Shown in pieces: positions 38,789 through 48,141 of a DNA stretch of 64,000 nt. The DNA is from Alteromonas portus (GTDB lineage: Bacteria > Pseudomonadota > Gammaproteobacteria > Enterobacterales > Alteromonadaceae), in NCBI RefSeq assembly GCF_005117025.1, contig NZ_SWCO01000002.1:124001-188000 (forward strand). Reading direction: 5' to 3'. The position numbers and the translations under genes are program-made. The first letter of the stretch is position 1, and every line of letters begins with the position of its first letter. The notes under the pieces were generated by a model. The model was not told the origin of the DNA and made no database searches. It was given only the letters and a program-made list of their open reading frames with translations.

Positions 38789-40081
38789 TTAATTATGTTC
38801 TTTCTTATAGCGGCAAGTACCGCTTATCCACGTTTGGTCGATAGCGCGGTCATCACCTAAAATGCTCAAGGCAAAAAACATATCGTCGAAGTCAGCATCT
38901 TCTTTTATTCTCAACCGTGTTAATTCATCAAACCTTGGCTCAACAACGATAAAATCAGCGGTAGAGCCTGGGTTTAAATTGCCAATTTCATGGTCAAGAG
39001 CATGGGCCACAGCCGCGCCCTGGGTCATAAGATAAAATCCTTCCAGCGGGCTGATGGGCTCATTGCGCAATTGACTTACCTTGTAAGCATCGCCGTAAGT
39101 TTTGAACATGTTGAATGTAGTCCCAGCGCCTACGTCAGTAGCCATAGCAACATGCACTTTATTAGCGCGCGCTGCGGTCATATCAAAAAGGCCACTACCT
39201 AAAAACAAATTCGACGTAGGACAAAACGCAACCGTAGCGCCGCTATCCCCCAATCGCGCCCATTCATTAGGCGTAAGGTGAATACCATGGCCAAATACCG
39301 CGCGTTCGCGCACAAGGTTGTAGGTGTCGTATACATCTAAATAGCCGTCAGCTTTAGGAAATAAACTTTTTACCCATGCAATTTCGTCTAAATTTTCAGA
39401 CAAATGCGTCTGAATAAAAACATCGGGATATTGCTTGGCAAGCTCACCTAATGCAGCAAGTTGAGCCTCTGTGCTAGTTGGCGCAAAACGGGGTGTCAGG
39501 GCGTAGCGGTTGCGGCCTTTGTTATGCCAAGTTTCAATTAACTGTGCGCTGTCAGTTTGCGCAGTATCCGGGCAGTCATTAAGCGCGCTAGGGCAGTTTC
39601 TGTCCATGCACACCTTGCCTGCCACTATGGCCATATCAATCTCGCTGGCGGCACTAAATAGTGCTTGGCTACTGCTTTTGTGAACGGTTGTAAAAACAAA
39701 CCCTGTTGTGGTGCCGTTCTTTAGCAGCTGATTCAAGAATACTTTCGCAATCGTTTCACCATGTTCACTATCTGCAAACTGCATTTCCGTAGGAAATGTA
39801 TAGTTCTCGAGCCAGCTAAGCAGTTGCTCGCCGTAGTGGGCTATGCTCTGCGTTTGCGGGTAATGTAAGTGGCTGTCGATCAAGCCTGGTAAAATCCACT
39901 TGCCTGAAAAATCGGTGACAGTGGCGGCAGGGTAGCGCTCAGCTATATCTTTAAACGCGCCAACGTCTTTTATTTCTTTATTATCTACTAACAAACCACC
40001 GTCTTTAAAAATAGCGATGTCACTATCGAACTGTGTGGTTTGTTTAGGAAAGTGCGCAATGCTTGCACGAAAAAGCTGCAT
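38789..40081 (-). CDS. guaD: guanine deaminase
   Basis: A 430-residue amidohydrolase that converts guanine to xanthine. The metal-site motif is PGLIDSHLHYPQT (HxH), with further ligands in FIQTHLSEN, FGHGIHL and ATDVGAGTTFNMF; CPTSNLFLGSG is characteristic of GuaD. Length agrees with E. coli GuaD. The gene starts 5 bases after the HIU hydrolase gene and lies 47 bases before puuD. The enzyme feeds guanine into the xanthine dehydrogenase step encoded upstream. Confidence 0.95.
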   Translation of the reverse strand: MQLFRASIAHFPKQTTQFDSDIAIFKDGGLLVDNKEIKDVGAFKDIAERYPAATVTDFSGKWILPGLIDSHLHYPQTQSIAHYGEQLLSWLENYTFPTEMQFADSEHGETIAKVFLNQLLKNGTTTGFVFTTVHKSSSQALFSAASEIDMAIVAGKVCMDRNCPSALNDCPDTAQTDSAQLIETWHNKGRNRYALTPRFAPTSTEAQLAALGELAKQYPDVFIQTHLSENLDEIAWVKSLFPKADGYLDVYDTYNLVRERAVFGHGIHLTPNEWARLGDSGATVAFCPTSNLFLGSGLFDMTAARANKVHVAMATDVGAGTTFNMFKTYGDAYKVSQLRNEPISPLEGFYLMTQGAAVAHALDHEIGNLNPGSTADFIVVEPRFDELTRLRIKEDADFDDMFFALSILGDDRAIDQTWISGTCRYKKEHN

Positions 40082-40086
40082 GTTTG

Positions 40087-40413
40087 TTAGCTGCCTCTGT
40101 AGCTGCTGAAACCAAATGGAGAAATAAGCAGTGGCACATGATAATGGCCGCCATTCTCTTCAAGTTCAAACGTAATATCAATGTGAGGATAGAAACTACT
40201 ACCGTGGGTTTCTACAAGGTAAGGCTTGCAGTGAAAACGCAAGGTGTAAACGCCTGCGGCAAAACCATCTTCAATACCCCAGTTTTTAAAACGGCCGTCA
40301 CTGTCCGTTTCGCCAGAGAGGGTATTACCATCAGGTAACGTTAGCGTAAGCGCAATACCTTGTGCGGGTTTACCCAGTGTGGTGTCGAGTACGTGGCTTG
40401 AGAGCGTATTCAT
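40087..40413 (-). CDS. uraH: 5-hydroxyisourate hydrolase
   Basis: A 108-residue transthyretin-like protein that hydrolyses 5-hydroxyisourate to OHCU. It has the three family signatures: LSSHVLDTTLGKPAQGI at the N terminus (active-site His), the central SDGRFKNW (Arg) and the C-terminal tetrapeptide YRGS. It acts directly after PuuD. No export signal is present, so the reaction is placed in the cytoplasm. The gene lies between uraD and guaD in the operon. Confidence 0.96.
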   Translation of the reverse strand: MNTLSSHVLDTTLGKPAQGIALTLTLPDGNTLSGETDSDGRFKNWGIEDGFAAGVYTLRFHCKPYLVETHGSSFYPHIDITFELEENGGHYHVPLLISPFGFSSYRGS

Positions 40414-40492
40414 ACTGTATTCCTTAATTTCTGTTCAATTCGTATAGCTGTTGCATTTGGTATAAACATGTCTGCTAACCAAGAACGCCACA

Positions 40493-40996
40493 CTAATTTA
40501 ATGCTTTATTAATACGTAATAGGGTTATCTTTATTTGCTGGGCGGCAGCATTTGAAATCTCTTGCTGCGTCGTATTCGGCAGCCTTGCTTGCAATGCTTC
40601 TAGCATGGTTTGCGCAGAAAGCCCGGTGGCGCAGATAATAAAAATAAACCCGTGCTTATCTAAATATGCCTGATTGGCTTCTTTTAACTGGTGAAGGGTA
40701 GCCTCAGACGCGGTAGCCGTACCCGATTGTTCCCCTGCTGCAATGGCTTTAGTATTAGCAAACTTCTTACGTAAAGAATCTACGTCGCCAATCATGGGGT
40801 GTGCCGTGAAAGCTTCAAGGTAGTCATCACTGCTACATTTAGCCCATGCGTTTTTAGCTTGGCTAACAAGCGCATCAATATCGCTATACGGGCGAGCTTC
40901 TACCATTTGGTAAATCCAGGTTTTCGCTGCGCAGCACTGTTCAAACCAAGTAGTCGCTTCTTCAGCGCTTAGCGTATTTAGTTCATTAAGTGTCAC
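40493..40996 (-). CDS. uraD: OHCU decarboxylase
   Basis: A 167-residue enzyme that decarboxylates OHCU to S-allantoin. The family marker is FTAHPMIGDVDSLRKKF, with the catalytic histidine in HPMIGD, followed by LKEANQAYLDKHGFIFIICATG near the C terminus. I chose the GTG starting VTLNELNT because AAGGA lies 8 bases upstream and the family begins near this point. The frame remains open 26 codons further into xdhC. With the chosen start it overlaps the xdhC stop by 11 bases, consistent with translational coupling. Confidence 0.9.
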   Translation of the reverse strand: MTLNELNTLSAEEATTWFEQCCAAKTWIYQMVEARPYSDIDALVSQAKNAWAKCSSDDYLEAFTAHPMIGDVDSLRKKFANTKAIAAGEQSGTATASEATLHQLKEANQAYLDKHGFIFIICATGLSAQTMLEALQARLPNTTQQEISNAAAQQIKITLLRINKALN

Positions 40997-41885
40997 TGAT
41001 GGTGTCCTTTTCTCTGAGAAACGCTGTTGCAGGCTTCTCACTGTTTCTTTTGCTATTGCCTGTCTTCGTTTCACTTAAATGCAGGCGTTCGATAATTTGC
41101 GCAGATATAGAAACGGCAACTTCAATAGGTTGCTTGCCAGGAATGTCTCGATTACCTATAGGCGTAAATAGCCTTGCCAGCGCGTTGTCGTCAAACCCGC
41201 GCTGAGTCAGCTTGGTAATAAAGCGCTTTGCCTTTGTCTCTGACCCTATCAACCCAACAAAGGGTAGGGAAGGTTGCTTTAATGCCTGCTCTGTAATGCG
41301 ATAATCCAGTTGATGATCGTGGGTGAGTATAATTAGCCAACTGTTCTCATCAAGGTGTCTAACCTCGCTCTCTGGCGCCTCTTCCACCACTTTTTGCACG
41401 TTGGTAGGCAGTGTCGATGGAAACAAATCCTCGCGACTGTCTATCCACGAAATTCGCACGGGTAGCTGAGCCAAAATAGGCACCAGTGCTTTTGCAACAT
41501 GACCAGCGCCAAAAATGGCGATGTGCTGTTGATGAACATTACACACGTCAAACAGTACCTTTACCGCTCCGCCACAGCACTGCCCTAAAGAACTGCTTAG
41601 CGGGTAGCTGTGAAGCTCGGTATGCACTTCGCCTTTAGCTAGAAATTCACGGGCGCGGGCAATAGCGTCAAACTCAAGATGACCGCCGCCAATGGTATCG
41701 ATGCTTTGTGAAGCGGTAACTACCATTTTACTGCCCGGTTCACGAGGCGTAGAGCCTGCAGTGCCTACCACAGTCACCAGCACATAGCCTTCATTACGCG
41801 CTTGGCATTCGGCTATTGCCTCATGCCAGTTCGTTGCGCGAAATGATTGGGGGGCGCGAAATGACGTTGCTGACCCGGGTGTCAT
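40986..41885 (-). CDS. xdhC: xanthine dehydrogenase accessory protein XdhC
   Basis: A 299-residue XdhC/CoxI protein that binds molybdenum cofactor, helps sulfurate it and delivers it to XdhB. Visible marks are the N-terminal VLVTVVGTAGSTPREPGSKMVV, the Cys pair in GQCCGG, a Rossmann-like IAIFGAGHVAKALVPIL and the C-terminal TPIGNRDIPGKQPIEVAVSISAQI. I chose the ATG that overlaps the xdhB stop as ATGA over the one six codons upstream. Confidence 0.92.
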   Translation of the reverse strand: MTPGSATSFRAPQSFRATNWHEAIAECQARNEGYVLVTVVGTAGSTPREPGSKMVVTASQSIDTIGGGHLEFDAIARAREFLAKGEVHTELHSYPLSSSLGQCCGGAVKVLFDVCNVHQQHIAIFGAGHVAKALVPILAQLPVRISWIDSREDLFPSTLPTNVQKVVEEAPESEVRHLDENSWLIILTHDHQLDYRITEQALKQPSLPFVGLIGSETKAKRFITKLTQRGFDDNALARLFTPIGNRDIPGKQPIEVAVSISAQIIERLHLSETKTGNSKRNSEKPATAFLREKDTISDT

Positions 41886-44248
41886 AGCGCACCGCCTCGG
41901 CAATCAGATTGCTGTATAGCAGCTACCGCGTTTAACACTCGTTCTGGCGTAGCTGGCGTGTCTAACTGCGGGTCAACGGTATAGCCAGAAAGACTAGAAA
42001 TGGCATCTTTGAGCGCACACCACACTGAAATGGCTAGCATAAAAGGTGGCTCACCCACGGCTTTTGAGTGATAAATGCTGTCTTCAGCATTCTTTCTACC
42101 GAACAGCTTCACATTAAATTCCTTAGGCGTGTCACCTATTGCAGGAATTTTATAAGTCGCCATATTTTCACTTATCAGTTTGCCTGAATCGTTCCATTTT
42201 AAATCTTCCGTTGTCAGCCAACCCATACCTTGAATAAACGCGCCTTCAATCTGGCCAATATCAATGGCGGGGTTAAGGCTGTTGCCCACATCGTGAATGA
42301 CGTTCACTTTATCTACGGTGTATTCACCGGTCAGTGTATCGACAGAGACTTCGCTCATTGACACACCGTAGGCAAAATAGAAAAACGGACGGCCTTCGCC
42401 TGTGTCACGGTTGTACTGTAATTTAGGTGTTTTGTAAAAACCGCTTGAAGATAAGGACACTCGGGCAAAATACGCTTGCTGAACAAGTTCAGTGAAGGCA
42501 ATGCTGTGTTCATCTAACACAACGTGCTCATTAATAAACTGCACGTCATTAGCGCGGTCCTCTAAACCTAAGCTGTTGGCGAAGCACTCAGCTAAACGGG
42601 TTTTCAAAGTAATACACGCATTTTGTACAGCTTTCCCGTTTAAGTCAGTGCCACTTGATGCCGCTGTTGGTGAAGTGTTAGGTACTTTATCGGTGCGTGT
42701 TGCGGTGACCTCTATCATATCCAGGTCTAGGCCAAATTCATTGGCTGCAATTTGGCCTATTTTGGTATGTAGCCCTTGGCCCATTTCAGTACCACCATGA
42801 TTCACCTGAATACTGCCGTCGGTGTATATGTGTACCAGCGCACCCGCTTGATTTAAGTGTTTTGCGGTGAATGAAATCCCAAATTTAACCGGTGTCAGTG
42901 CCAGCCCTTTTTTAACTACCGGACTTTGGCGGTTAAAGGCCGTGATCGCTTCCCTGCGCTGCCAATACTGAGCGCTTTCTTCTAACTCGGCAATCATATC
43001 CGGTAAAAGGTTGTGCTCTACCTTCATGCCATAGGGTGTAAGGCTACCGGTAGTCGGACCATACAAGTTACGTTTTCTGACTGAAAGGGGGTCGCTGCCA
43101 ATAGCGCGGGCAATTTTATCAATCATGGCTTCTGCCATGATCATACCTTGCGGGCCGCCGAAACCTCGATAAGCGGTGTGCGATACCATATTGGTTTGTA
43201 GTCTGTGACCTACAATGTCGCTATCACCCAAGAAATAACCATTGTCAGCATGGAACATGGCTCTATCTACTATGGCGTCAGATAAATCAGGCGAGTGCCC
43301 ACAAATACCATTAATGGTCATGCGGGTAGCTTCAATTTTACCCGTCTCGTCAAAGGCCACATCAAACTCGTTTTCAAACGGGTGGCGTTTACCCGTAACG
43401 TGCATATCGGTGAAGCGTGGTAAGCGAAGTTTAACTGCACATTGATTGCGCGATGCCAGTAGAGCTGCGATACAAGCCCATTGTGCTGCTTGAGTTTCTT
43501 TTCCGCCAAAGCCGCCGCCCATACGTCGCATGTCTACCATTACACGGTGCAATTTTACATCAAGTACCTCGGCAACGAGTTTTTGCACCTCACTGGGGTG
43601 CTGGCTAGATGTGTAGATTTTCATGCGATCTTCTTCATCAGGGATCGCAAGGCTCACTTGCCCTTCTAGGTACATGTGCTCTTGGCCACCAATACTTAGC
43701 GTACCATGTACTTGGTGGGCCGCATTTTCAATCGTATTGTCAACGCGGTCAGCATGTTGTCCAAATCGGTGTAGGGGACGCACAAACGTTTGCTGCTGGT
43801 GGGCAGCTTCTGCGGTAAGGATCGGTTTGGCTTCACTTACTTCAATGATTCCTTTTAGTGCAGCTTGTCGGGCAAGCGTTACTGACGTGGCAAGTACTGC
43901 GAATACGGGCTGGCCGAAGAATTTGATTTCGCCATTAGCGAGTAATGGGTCGCCTTCAAACACAGGGCCAATATCTTTATGACCTGGTACGTCGTTAATT
44001 GTCACTACATCTACAACGCCTTCGCTTTGGCGAACAGCGTCAAGGTTAATCGAGTCAATTGTTCCTTTTGCACATTGGCTTACACCAACCGCGGCGTAAA
44101 GCGTACCCTGCGGTTCAATGACATCGTCAACATAGTTCGCACAGCCTTGTACTTGGCGTGTCGCACTCTCATGCTTTTTGGATACGTGAACAACACTCTG
44201 GTTGTCGTTTTGTTGCAATGGATTTGGGGCATCAATTAACTTACGCAT
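41882..44248 (-). CDS. xdhB: xanthine dehydrogenase, molybdenum-binding subunit
   Basis: A 788-residue large subunit of bacterial XDH, which oxidises hypoxanthine to xanthine and xanthine to urate. Molybdopterin-site motifs are GGGFGGKETQ, AYRGFGGPQG, GTEMGQGLHTK and the catalytic glutamate in KAVGEPPFML. The start ATG overlaps the end of xdhA by 8 bases; the frame has an alternative Met seven codons upstream but inside xdhA and without a better ribosome binding site. It pairs with the separate xdhA product, as in XdhAB of Rhodobacter. Confidence 0.95.
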   Translation of the reverse strand: MRKLIDAPNPLQQNDNQSVVHVSKKHESATRQVQGCANYVDDVIEPQGTLYAAVGVSQCAKGTIDSINLDAVRQSEGVVDVVTINDVPGHKDIGPVFEGDPLLANGEIKFFGQPVFAVLATSVTLARQAALKGIIEVSEAKPILTAEAAHQQQTFVRPLHRFGQHADRVDNTIENAAHQVHGTLSIGGQEHMYLEGQVSLAIPDEEDRMKIYTSSQHPSEVQKLVAEVLDVKLHRVMVDMRRMGGGFGGKETQAAQWACIAALLASRNQCAVKLRLPRFTDMHVTGKRHPFENEFDVAFDETGKIEATRMTINGICGHSPDLSDAIVDRAMFHADNGYFLGDSDIVGHRLQTNMVSHTAYRGFGGPQGMIMAEAMIDKIARAIGSDPLSVRKRNLYGPTTGSLTPYGMKVEHNLLPDMIAELEESAQYWQRREAITAFNRQSPVVKKGLALTPVKFGISFTAKHLNQAGALVHIYTDGSIQVNHGGTEMGQGLHTKIGQIAANEFGLDLDMIEVTATRTDKVPNTSPTAASSGTDLNGKAVQNACITLKTRLAECFANSLGLEDRANDVQFINEHVVLDEHSIAFTELVQQAYFARVSLSSSGFYKTPKLQYNRDTGEGRPFFYFAYGVSMSEVSVDTLTGEYTVDKVNVIHDVGNSLNPAIDIGQIEGAFIQGMGWLTTEDLKWNDSGKLISENMATYKIPAIGDTPKEFNVKLFGRKNAEDSIYHSKAVGEPPFMLAISVWCALKDAISSLSGYTVDPQLDTPATPERVLNAVAAIQQSDCRGGAL

Positions 44249-45686
44249 GCTGCACCACTCGTGTTTCAATTTGGTTTACTGTTTGATTCTCTAACCAGAA
44301 GCGATGCCACAGGTTAGCTAAAACGGTTTTGCGGTATTGGGCCGTAGCGCGCACATCATCAATGGGTGAAAATGCATCAAACAACACTTGTTTGCCCAAC
44401 GTTAAACACTCTTTGCTGGCGAACTGCTTACCCTTTAACGCACTTTCAAGAGCGTCACAGGTTGAAGGCACGGCAGCAACACCGCCGAACCCACTACTAA
44501 TCGATTCAACCTTGCCGTTTTCTAGCGTGACATTGAAAACGGCACATACCGCTGATATGTCATCCTCAAAACGCTTCGATATTTTATATGCGGCTAGCGT
44601 TTGATTGGGCTGTTTTAGGGGGATTTCGATTGCGCTTATCCATTCGCCTTTAGCTAATGTTGTTTCGCGATAGCCAATAAAAAATGTAGTGATTGGTACT
44701 TTGCGAACACTATCGCCATTATCCAGATGTAATATGGCATTTAGCGCGAGTAATAGTGGGGGCATATCACCGATAGGTGATGCGTTAGCCACATTACCGC
44801 CAATCGTCGCCTGATTGCGAATAGGTAACGACGCAAACCGAGTAATTAGCTCAGCCACTTGCGGAAATGCACCTAAGAGCAAGGGAGCTGCATCATTAAG
44901 CGGAACGGCTGCACCAATAGTGAGAGAATGTTCACTTTTGGTGCATTGTTTTAGTGCGTCAATATGAGTGACACTAATTAGCGTTTGCACGTTCTTTAAC
45001 TGTTGGGTGAATTGCAGGCTTAAATCGGTACTGCCTGCCACCAGCTGTGCGGTAGGGTTTGCCTTTATTAGCGCTTTTAGCTCTTCACGGGATGTAGGCG
45101 TAAATATATTTCCTGTACCCGACGGTTTCTCACCAGATAGCGATAATAAGGTTGCTAGGGTAGCTTCTTGGCGTGCCGTGAACTGATCATCTGGTGTTTG
45201 TTCGCACACTGCCAGCGTAGCGTCGATAATTGGGCGGTAGCCTGTGCAGCGGCACAAGTTGCCAGATAGAGCATGAAGCACGTCGTCGCGGTTTGGTGTT
45301 GTATTACTGTGATACAACGCAAACATCGACATAATAAACCCGGGTGTACAAAAGCCGCACTGTGAACCGTGATGGTCAACTAAGGCCTGTTGTACAGGGT
45401 GTAAATTTTTACCGTTACTTAGATGTTCGACAAACAACAACTGCTTGCCGTGAACAGCGCTCATAAGCGTAATACAGCTGTTTACCGTACGATAGTTAAG
45501 CGTTGTGCCGTTATCTTCTGAGGCAGGCTCGGCAAGTACAACAGTACATGCACCGCAATCGCCTGCTGCACAGCCTTCTTTAGTACCTGTTTTCTTACGA
45601 TGCTCGCGTATGAACTGCAGAAGGGTGAGGTCGGCTCGCGCTTCATTTATTTCAACAACATCGTTATTTATTAGAAAGCGAATCAT
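44241..45686 (-). CDS. xdhA: xanthine dehydrogenase, [2Fe-2S]/FAD subunit
   Basis: A 481-residue small subunit. N-terminal iron-sulfur ligands lie in CAAGDCGACTV, QCGFCTPGF and LCRCTGYRP. An FAD-binding domain from about residue 185 includes VAGSTDLSLQF and TIGGNVANASPIGDMPP. It accepts electrons from XdhB and passes them to NAD+. I chose ATG over a GTG two codons upstream because AAGAAGG is 7 bases before the ATG but only 1 base before the GTG. It is the first gene of a seven-gene operon ending at puuD, with a RutR-like box 65 bases upstream. Confidence 0.95.
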   Translation of the reverse strand: MIRFLINNDVVEINEARADLTLLQFIREHRKKTGTKEGCAAGDCGACTVVLAEPASEDNGTTLNYRTVNSCITLMSAVHGKQLLFVEHLSNGKNLHPVQQALVDHHGSQCGFCTPGFIMSMFALYHSNTTPNRDDVLHALSGNLCRCTGYRPIIDATLAVCEQTPDDQFTARQEATLATLLSLSGEKPSGTGNIFTPTSREELKALIKANPTAQLVAGSTDLSLQFTQQLKNVQTLISVTHIDALKQCTKSEHSLTIGAAVPLNDAAPLLLGAFPQVAELITRFASLPIRNQATIGGNVANASPIGDMPPLLLALNAILHLDNGDSVRKVPITTFFIGYRETTLAKGEWISAIEIPLKQPNQTLAAYKISKRFEDDISAVCAVFNVTLENGKVESISSGFGGVAAVPSTCDALESALKGKQFASKECLTLGKQVLFDAFSPIDDVRATAQYRKTVLANLWHRFWLENQTVNQIETRVVQHA

Positions 45687-46104
45687 ACTCACACCTTCTT
45701 GTTATATTCATTCTTGTATTCATTAATATAGCTGTATTTTTCTAAGAAAAGTAGACCATTTGGTCAATTTATTGCTTATAAAAAATGGCCGAGTTATAAA
45801 AGGCCATGATTTTGTGCAAGTTTAATTGGAAAAATAAGACAGAGTGTTTCCAATTTTTACTGTGCTAAACATTGATTCATTTTGTTGGAAAGAATAAGGC
45901 AAGATTCGTGCTAGGTTTTCAATTAACGCATAATTTGTGCTTTCGAGTCAGTCACCTCACCTGTTAGGGCCGTCGTTGGCTGACAACTATGATCTCAAAG
46001 AGCATAGCAACAGGTTGGCAATAAATGCTAACCTATCGAAAAGGCATGGGCGCTGATCCCGTCTGTGCGCTTGCAAATCAGATTGCAAAGGAATTTAAAT
46101 AATA
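45687..46104. other. 418-base divergent intergenic region xdhA-tetR
   Basis: This control region holds the RutR-like box nearest xdhA (listed separately) and three small inverted repeats: ATGGCC/GGCCAT at 45785-45807, AATTGGAAA/TTTCCAATT at 45824-45855, and AGGTTGGC/GCTAACCT (one wobble pair) at 46012-46034. The tetR leader may be long. I do not recognise a known purine or xanthine riboswitch fold. Confidence 0.5.
45752..45767. promoter_or_regulatory. RutR-like operator upstream of xdhA
   Basis: TAGACCATTTGGTCAA matches the E. coli RutR consensus TTGACCA-nn-TGGTCAA except at one position. Read on the minus strand, its TTGACC could be the -35 element of the xdhA promoter, with TAGAAA 17 bases later as a -10 candidate, which would make bound regulator block transcription. 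The promoter reading is inference. Confidence 0.75.
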
Positions 46105-46749
46105 ATGATGAAGGTAAAAAGTGCTGACGCAGGTGTCGGCGCTATGAACAGAAGAAAAATACTCCAAGCCGCTGAGAAATGTTTTGCCCAGTTTGGTTTC
46201 AAAGGCACAGCCGTTCAAAAAATTGCTGATGAAGCGGGGCTTCCTAAAACCAACGTTTTGTATTATTTCAAAACTAAACAAGAACTTTACGTGGCGGTAT
46301 TAGAAGAAACCCTTTCATTGTGGAACTCTCGTTTTGACAAAGCAACGGTAGAGGATGATCCAGCAGAAGTACTTGCCAATTACATCGCTGAGAAAATGGA
46401 AGTGTCTAGAACGCACCCAATGGCGTCGAAGATCTTTGCTATGGAAATTATTAACGGCGCCCAAAACCTTAGTGGTTACTTTGATGAAGAACATGCTCTT
46501 TGGATGAAAGGGCGTCTTGCGGTTATCGAAGCGTGGGTACAAGCCGGTAAGTTACCACCCATTGAAGGGGAATACTTGCTTTATACAATATGGGCAAGTA
46601 CCCAGCATTACGCAGACTTTTCGGCACAAATTACTCGGCTTCGCGGCAAAAAAATGACAAAAGCAGATTTCGAAGACGCTACCAAACAAGTAGTTAAGCT
46701 TGTACTTGGCGGCTGTGGTCTGGCTGTTCCTGAAAGTTTCGAGGTGTAG
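46105..46749 (+). CDS. RutR-like TetR-family regulator of the purine locus
   Basis: A 214-residue TetR protein. The helix-turn-helix region is KILQAAEKCFAQFGFKGTAVQKIADEAGLPKTNVLYYFKTKQELY. The ligand domain shares clear stretches with E. coli RutR: EVSRTHPMASKIFAMEII, AWVQAGKLPPIEGEYLLYTIWASTQHYADFSAQI. RutR binds uracil or thymine and represses pyrimidine use; here the context (puuE 1 base downstream, xdh operon divergent) suggests a purine-pathway ligand. RutR-type boxes at four promoters in this window are its likely targets. Two adjacent ATGs are possible starts; AAAGGA lies upstream. Confidence 0.88.
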   Translation: MMKVKSADAGVGAMNRRKILQAAEKCFAQFGFKGTAVQKIADEAGLPKTNVLYYFKTKQELYVAVLEETLSLWNSRFDKATVEDDPAEVLANYIAEKMEVSRTHPMASKIFAMEIINGAQNLSGYFDEEHALWMKGRLAVIEAWVQAGKLPPIEGEYLLYTIWASTQHYADFSAQITRLRGKKMTKADFEDATKQVVKLVLGGCGLAVPESFEV

Positions 46750-46750
46750 T

Positions 46751-47680
46751 ATGAGTGAGTCTGTTTATCCTCGTGATCTCATTGGCTATGGCCAACACGT
46801 GCCTCACGCGAACTGGCCTGGTGATGCAAAGATAGCCGTTCAATTTGTATTGAATTACGAAGAAGGTGGAGAAAACTGTGTGCTTCATGGTGATGAGGCG
46901 TCTGAAATATTTTTATCGGAAATTATAGGCGCACAAGCCTATAAAGATCGTCACCTAAGCATGGAATCTATTTACGAATACGGCAGTCGTGCAGGCTTTT
47001 GGCGTTTGCACCGCTTGCTAAATAAGTACGACATTCCTGTTACTGTATTCGGTGTCACTATGGCAATGCAACGCCACCCTGATGCTGTAAAAGCCATGAT
47101 GGAATCGGGCTGGGAAATTGCCAGTCACGCTATGCGCTGGGTACACTATCAAGACATGAGCGAAGAAGATGAGCGTAAACAAATAGACGATGCAATTATT
47201 CTTCATGAGCAGCTTACGGGGACTAAACCCGTTGGCTGGTATACAGGCAGAACCAGCCCTAATACACTAAAGTTAATTGCGGAGCGCGACGACATTTTAT
47301 ATTGCGCAGACTCTTACGCTGACGACTTGCCTTATTATGACTGCCATTACAGTAAGCCATTACTAATGGTGCCTTATACGCTAGATACAAACGATATGCG
47401 CTTTGCTACGCCCCAAGGCTTCAATAGTGGCGAACAGTTTTTTACCTATTTGAAAGATGCGTTTGATGTGTTGTACGAAGAAGGCGCTGACGCGCCTAAA
47501 ATGCTATCTATTGGTCTTCACAATCGGATTATAGGAAGGCCGGCTAGACTTGCAGCGCTTAAGCGTTTTATCGAGTATGTAAAATCTCATGATAAAGTAT
47601 GGCTTGCTACGCGAGAACAAATTGCTCGCCACTGGCTGGAAACTCATCCTAAAGAAGGTAGTGACAAGGCGCGCACATAG
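46751..47680 (+). CDS. puuE: allantoinase, PuuE (polysaccharide-deacetylase) type
   Basis: A 309-residue allantoinase of the NodB-homology fold, unrelated to the amidohydrolase-type AllB. It hydrolyses allantoin to allantoate. Family markers: YPRDLIGYGQHVPHANWPGDAKIAVQFVLNYEEGGENCVLHGD, SHAMRWVHYQDM, GWYTGRTSPNTLKL and SIGLHNRIIGRPARL. The ATG follows the tetR stop by 1 base and has GAGGTG as ribosome binding site. It continues the pathway from UraD and feeds the M20 amidohydrolase at the right edge. Confidence 0.95.
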   Translation: MSESVYPRDLIGYGQHVPHANWPGDAKIAVQFVLNYEEGGENCVLHGDEASEIFLSEIIGAQAYKDRHLSMESIYEYGSRAGFWRLHRLLNKYDIPVTVFGVTMAMQRHPDAVKAMMESGWEIASHAMRWVHYQDMSEEDERKQIDDAIILHEQLTGTKPVGWYTGRTSPNTLKLIAERDDILYCADSYADDLPYYDCHYSKPLLMVPYTLDTNDMRFATPQGFNSGEQFFTYLKDAFDVLYEEGADAPKMLSIGLHNRIIGRPARLAALKRFIEYVKSHDKVWLATREQIARHWLETHPKEGSDKART

Positions 47681-47773
47681 CGTTTACAGTACCCGCATTA
47701 CATTTTAGGTAAAGCAAGGTGAAAGGATACCGAGTAGGTTGCTTTTACTTTCACTTAGATAAAGGACAAAACC

Positions 47774-48031
47774 ATGAAAACAAAACTAGCCATTGTAGCT
47801 TTCGGAGCACTAGCGCTGACAGCATGTTCAAAACTAACTAAAGAAAATTACGATAAGTTAGAGATGGGTATGACTCAGAGCGAAGTTGAAGCAATCATTG
47901 GTTCAGCCGACAACTGCGGTAAAACAATGGGCGCTATGGCGTGCACATGGGGCAACGAAGACAGCAAGCATGTGAAAATTGTATTTATGGGTGATAAAGC
48001 CGTTACCTTCACATATGACGGATTAAAATAA
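47774..48031 (+). CDS. small lipoprotein, DUF3862/SmpA-like
   Basis: An 85-residue exported lipoprotein: signal peptide with lipobox LTAC (Cys18), then YDKLEMGMTQSEVEAIIGSADNC and MACTWGNEDSKHVKIVFMGDKAVTFTYDGL. This is the BamE/SmpA-like fold as seen in DUF3862 proteins. Two further cysteines could form a disulfide. Function is unknown. AAAGGA precedes the ATG. Confidence 0.75.
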   Translation: MKTKLAIVAFGALALTACSKLTKENYDKLEMGMTQSEVEAIIGSADNCGKTMGAMACTWGNEDSKHVKIVFMGDKAVTFTYDGLK

Positions 48032-48061
48032 ACGATTAGCGTGTTTACATTACTGAGCAAT

Positions 48062-48091
48062 AAAAAAGGTGGCTTTAAAGCCACCTTTTTT
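48062..48091. terminator. bidirectional terminator
   Basis: GGTGGCTTTAAAGCCACC is flanked by six A on the left and six T on the right. It serves the small lipoprotein gene (plus) and the NCS2 permease gene (minus). Confidence 0.92.
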
Positions 48092-48141
48092 GTATCTAAA
48101 CCGAGATATGGCGCGCAATATCGCCCATAGCCACCGCTAAA

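Noticed and set aside
45687..46104. Purine or xanthine riboswitch in front of xdhA or tetR
   Set aside because: Hairpins exist but I could not fit any known riboswitch consensus; reported only as inverted repeats.
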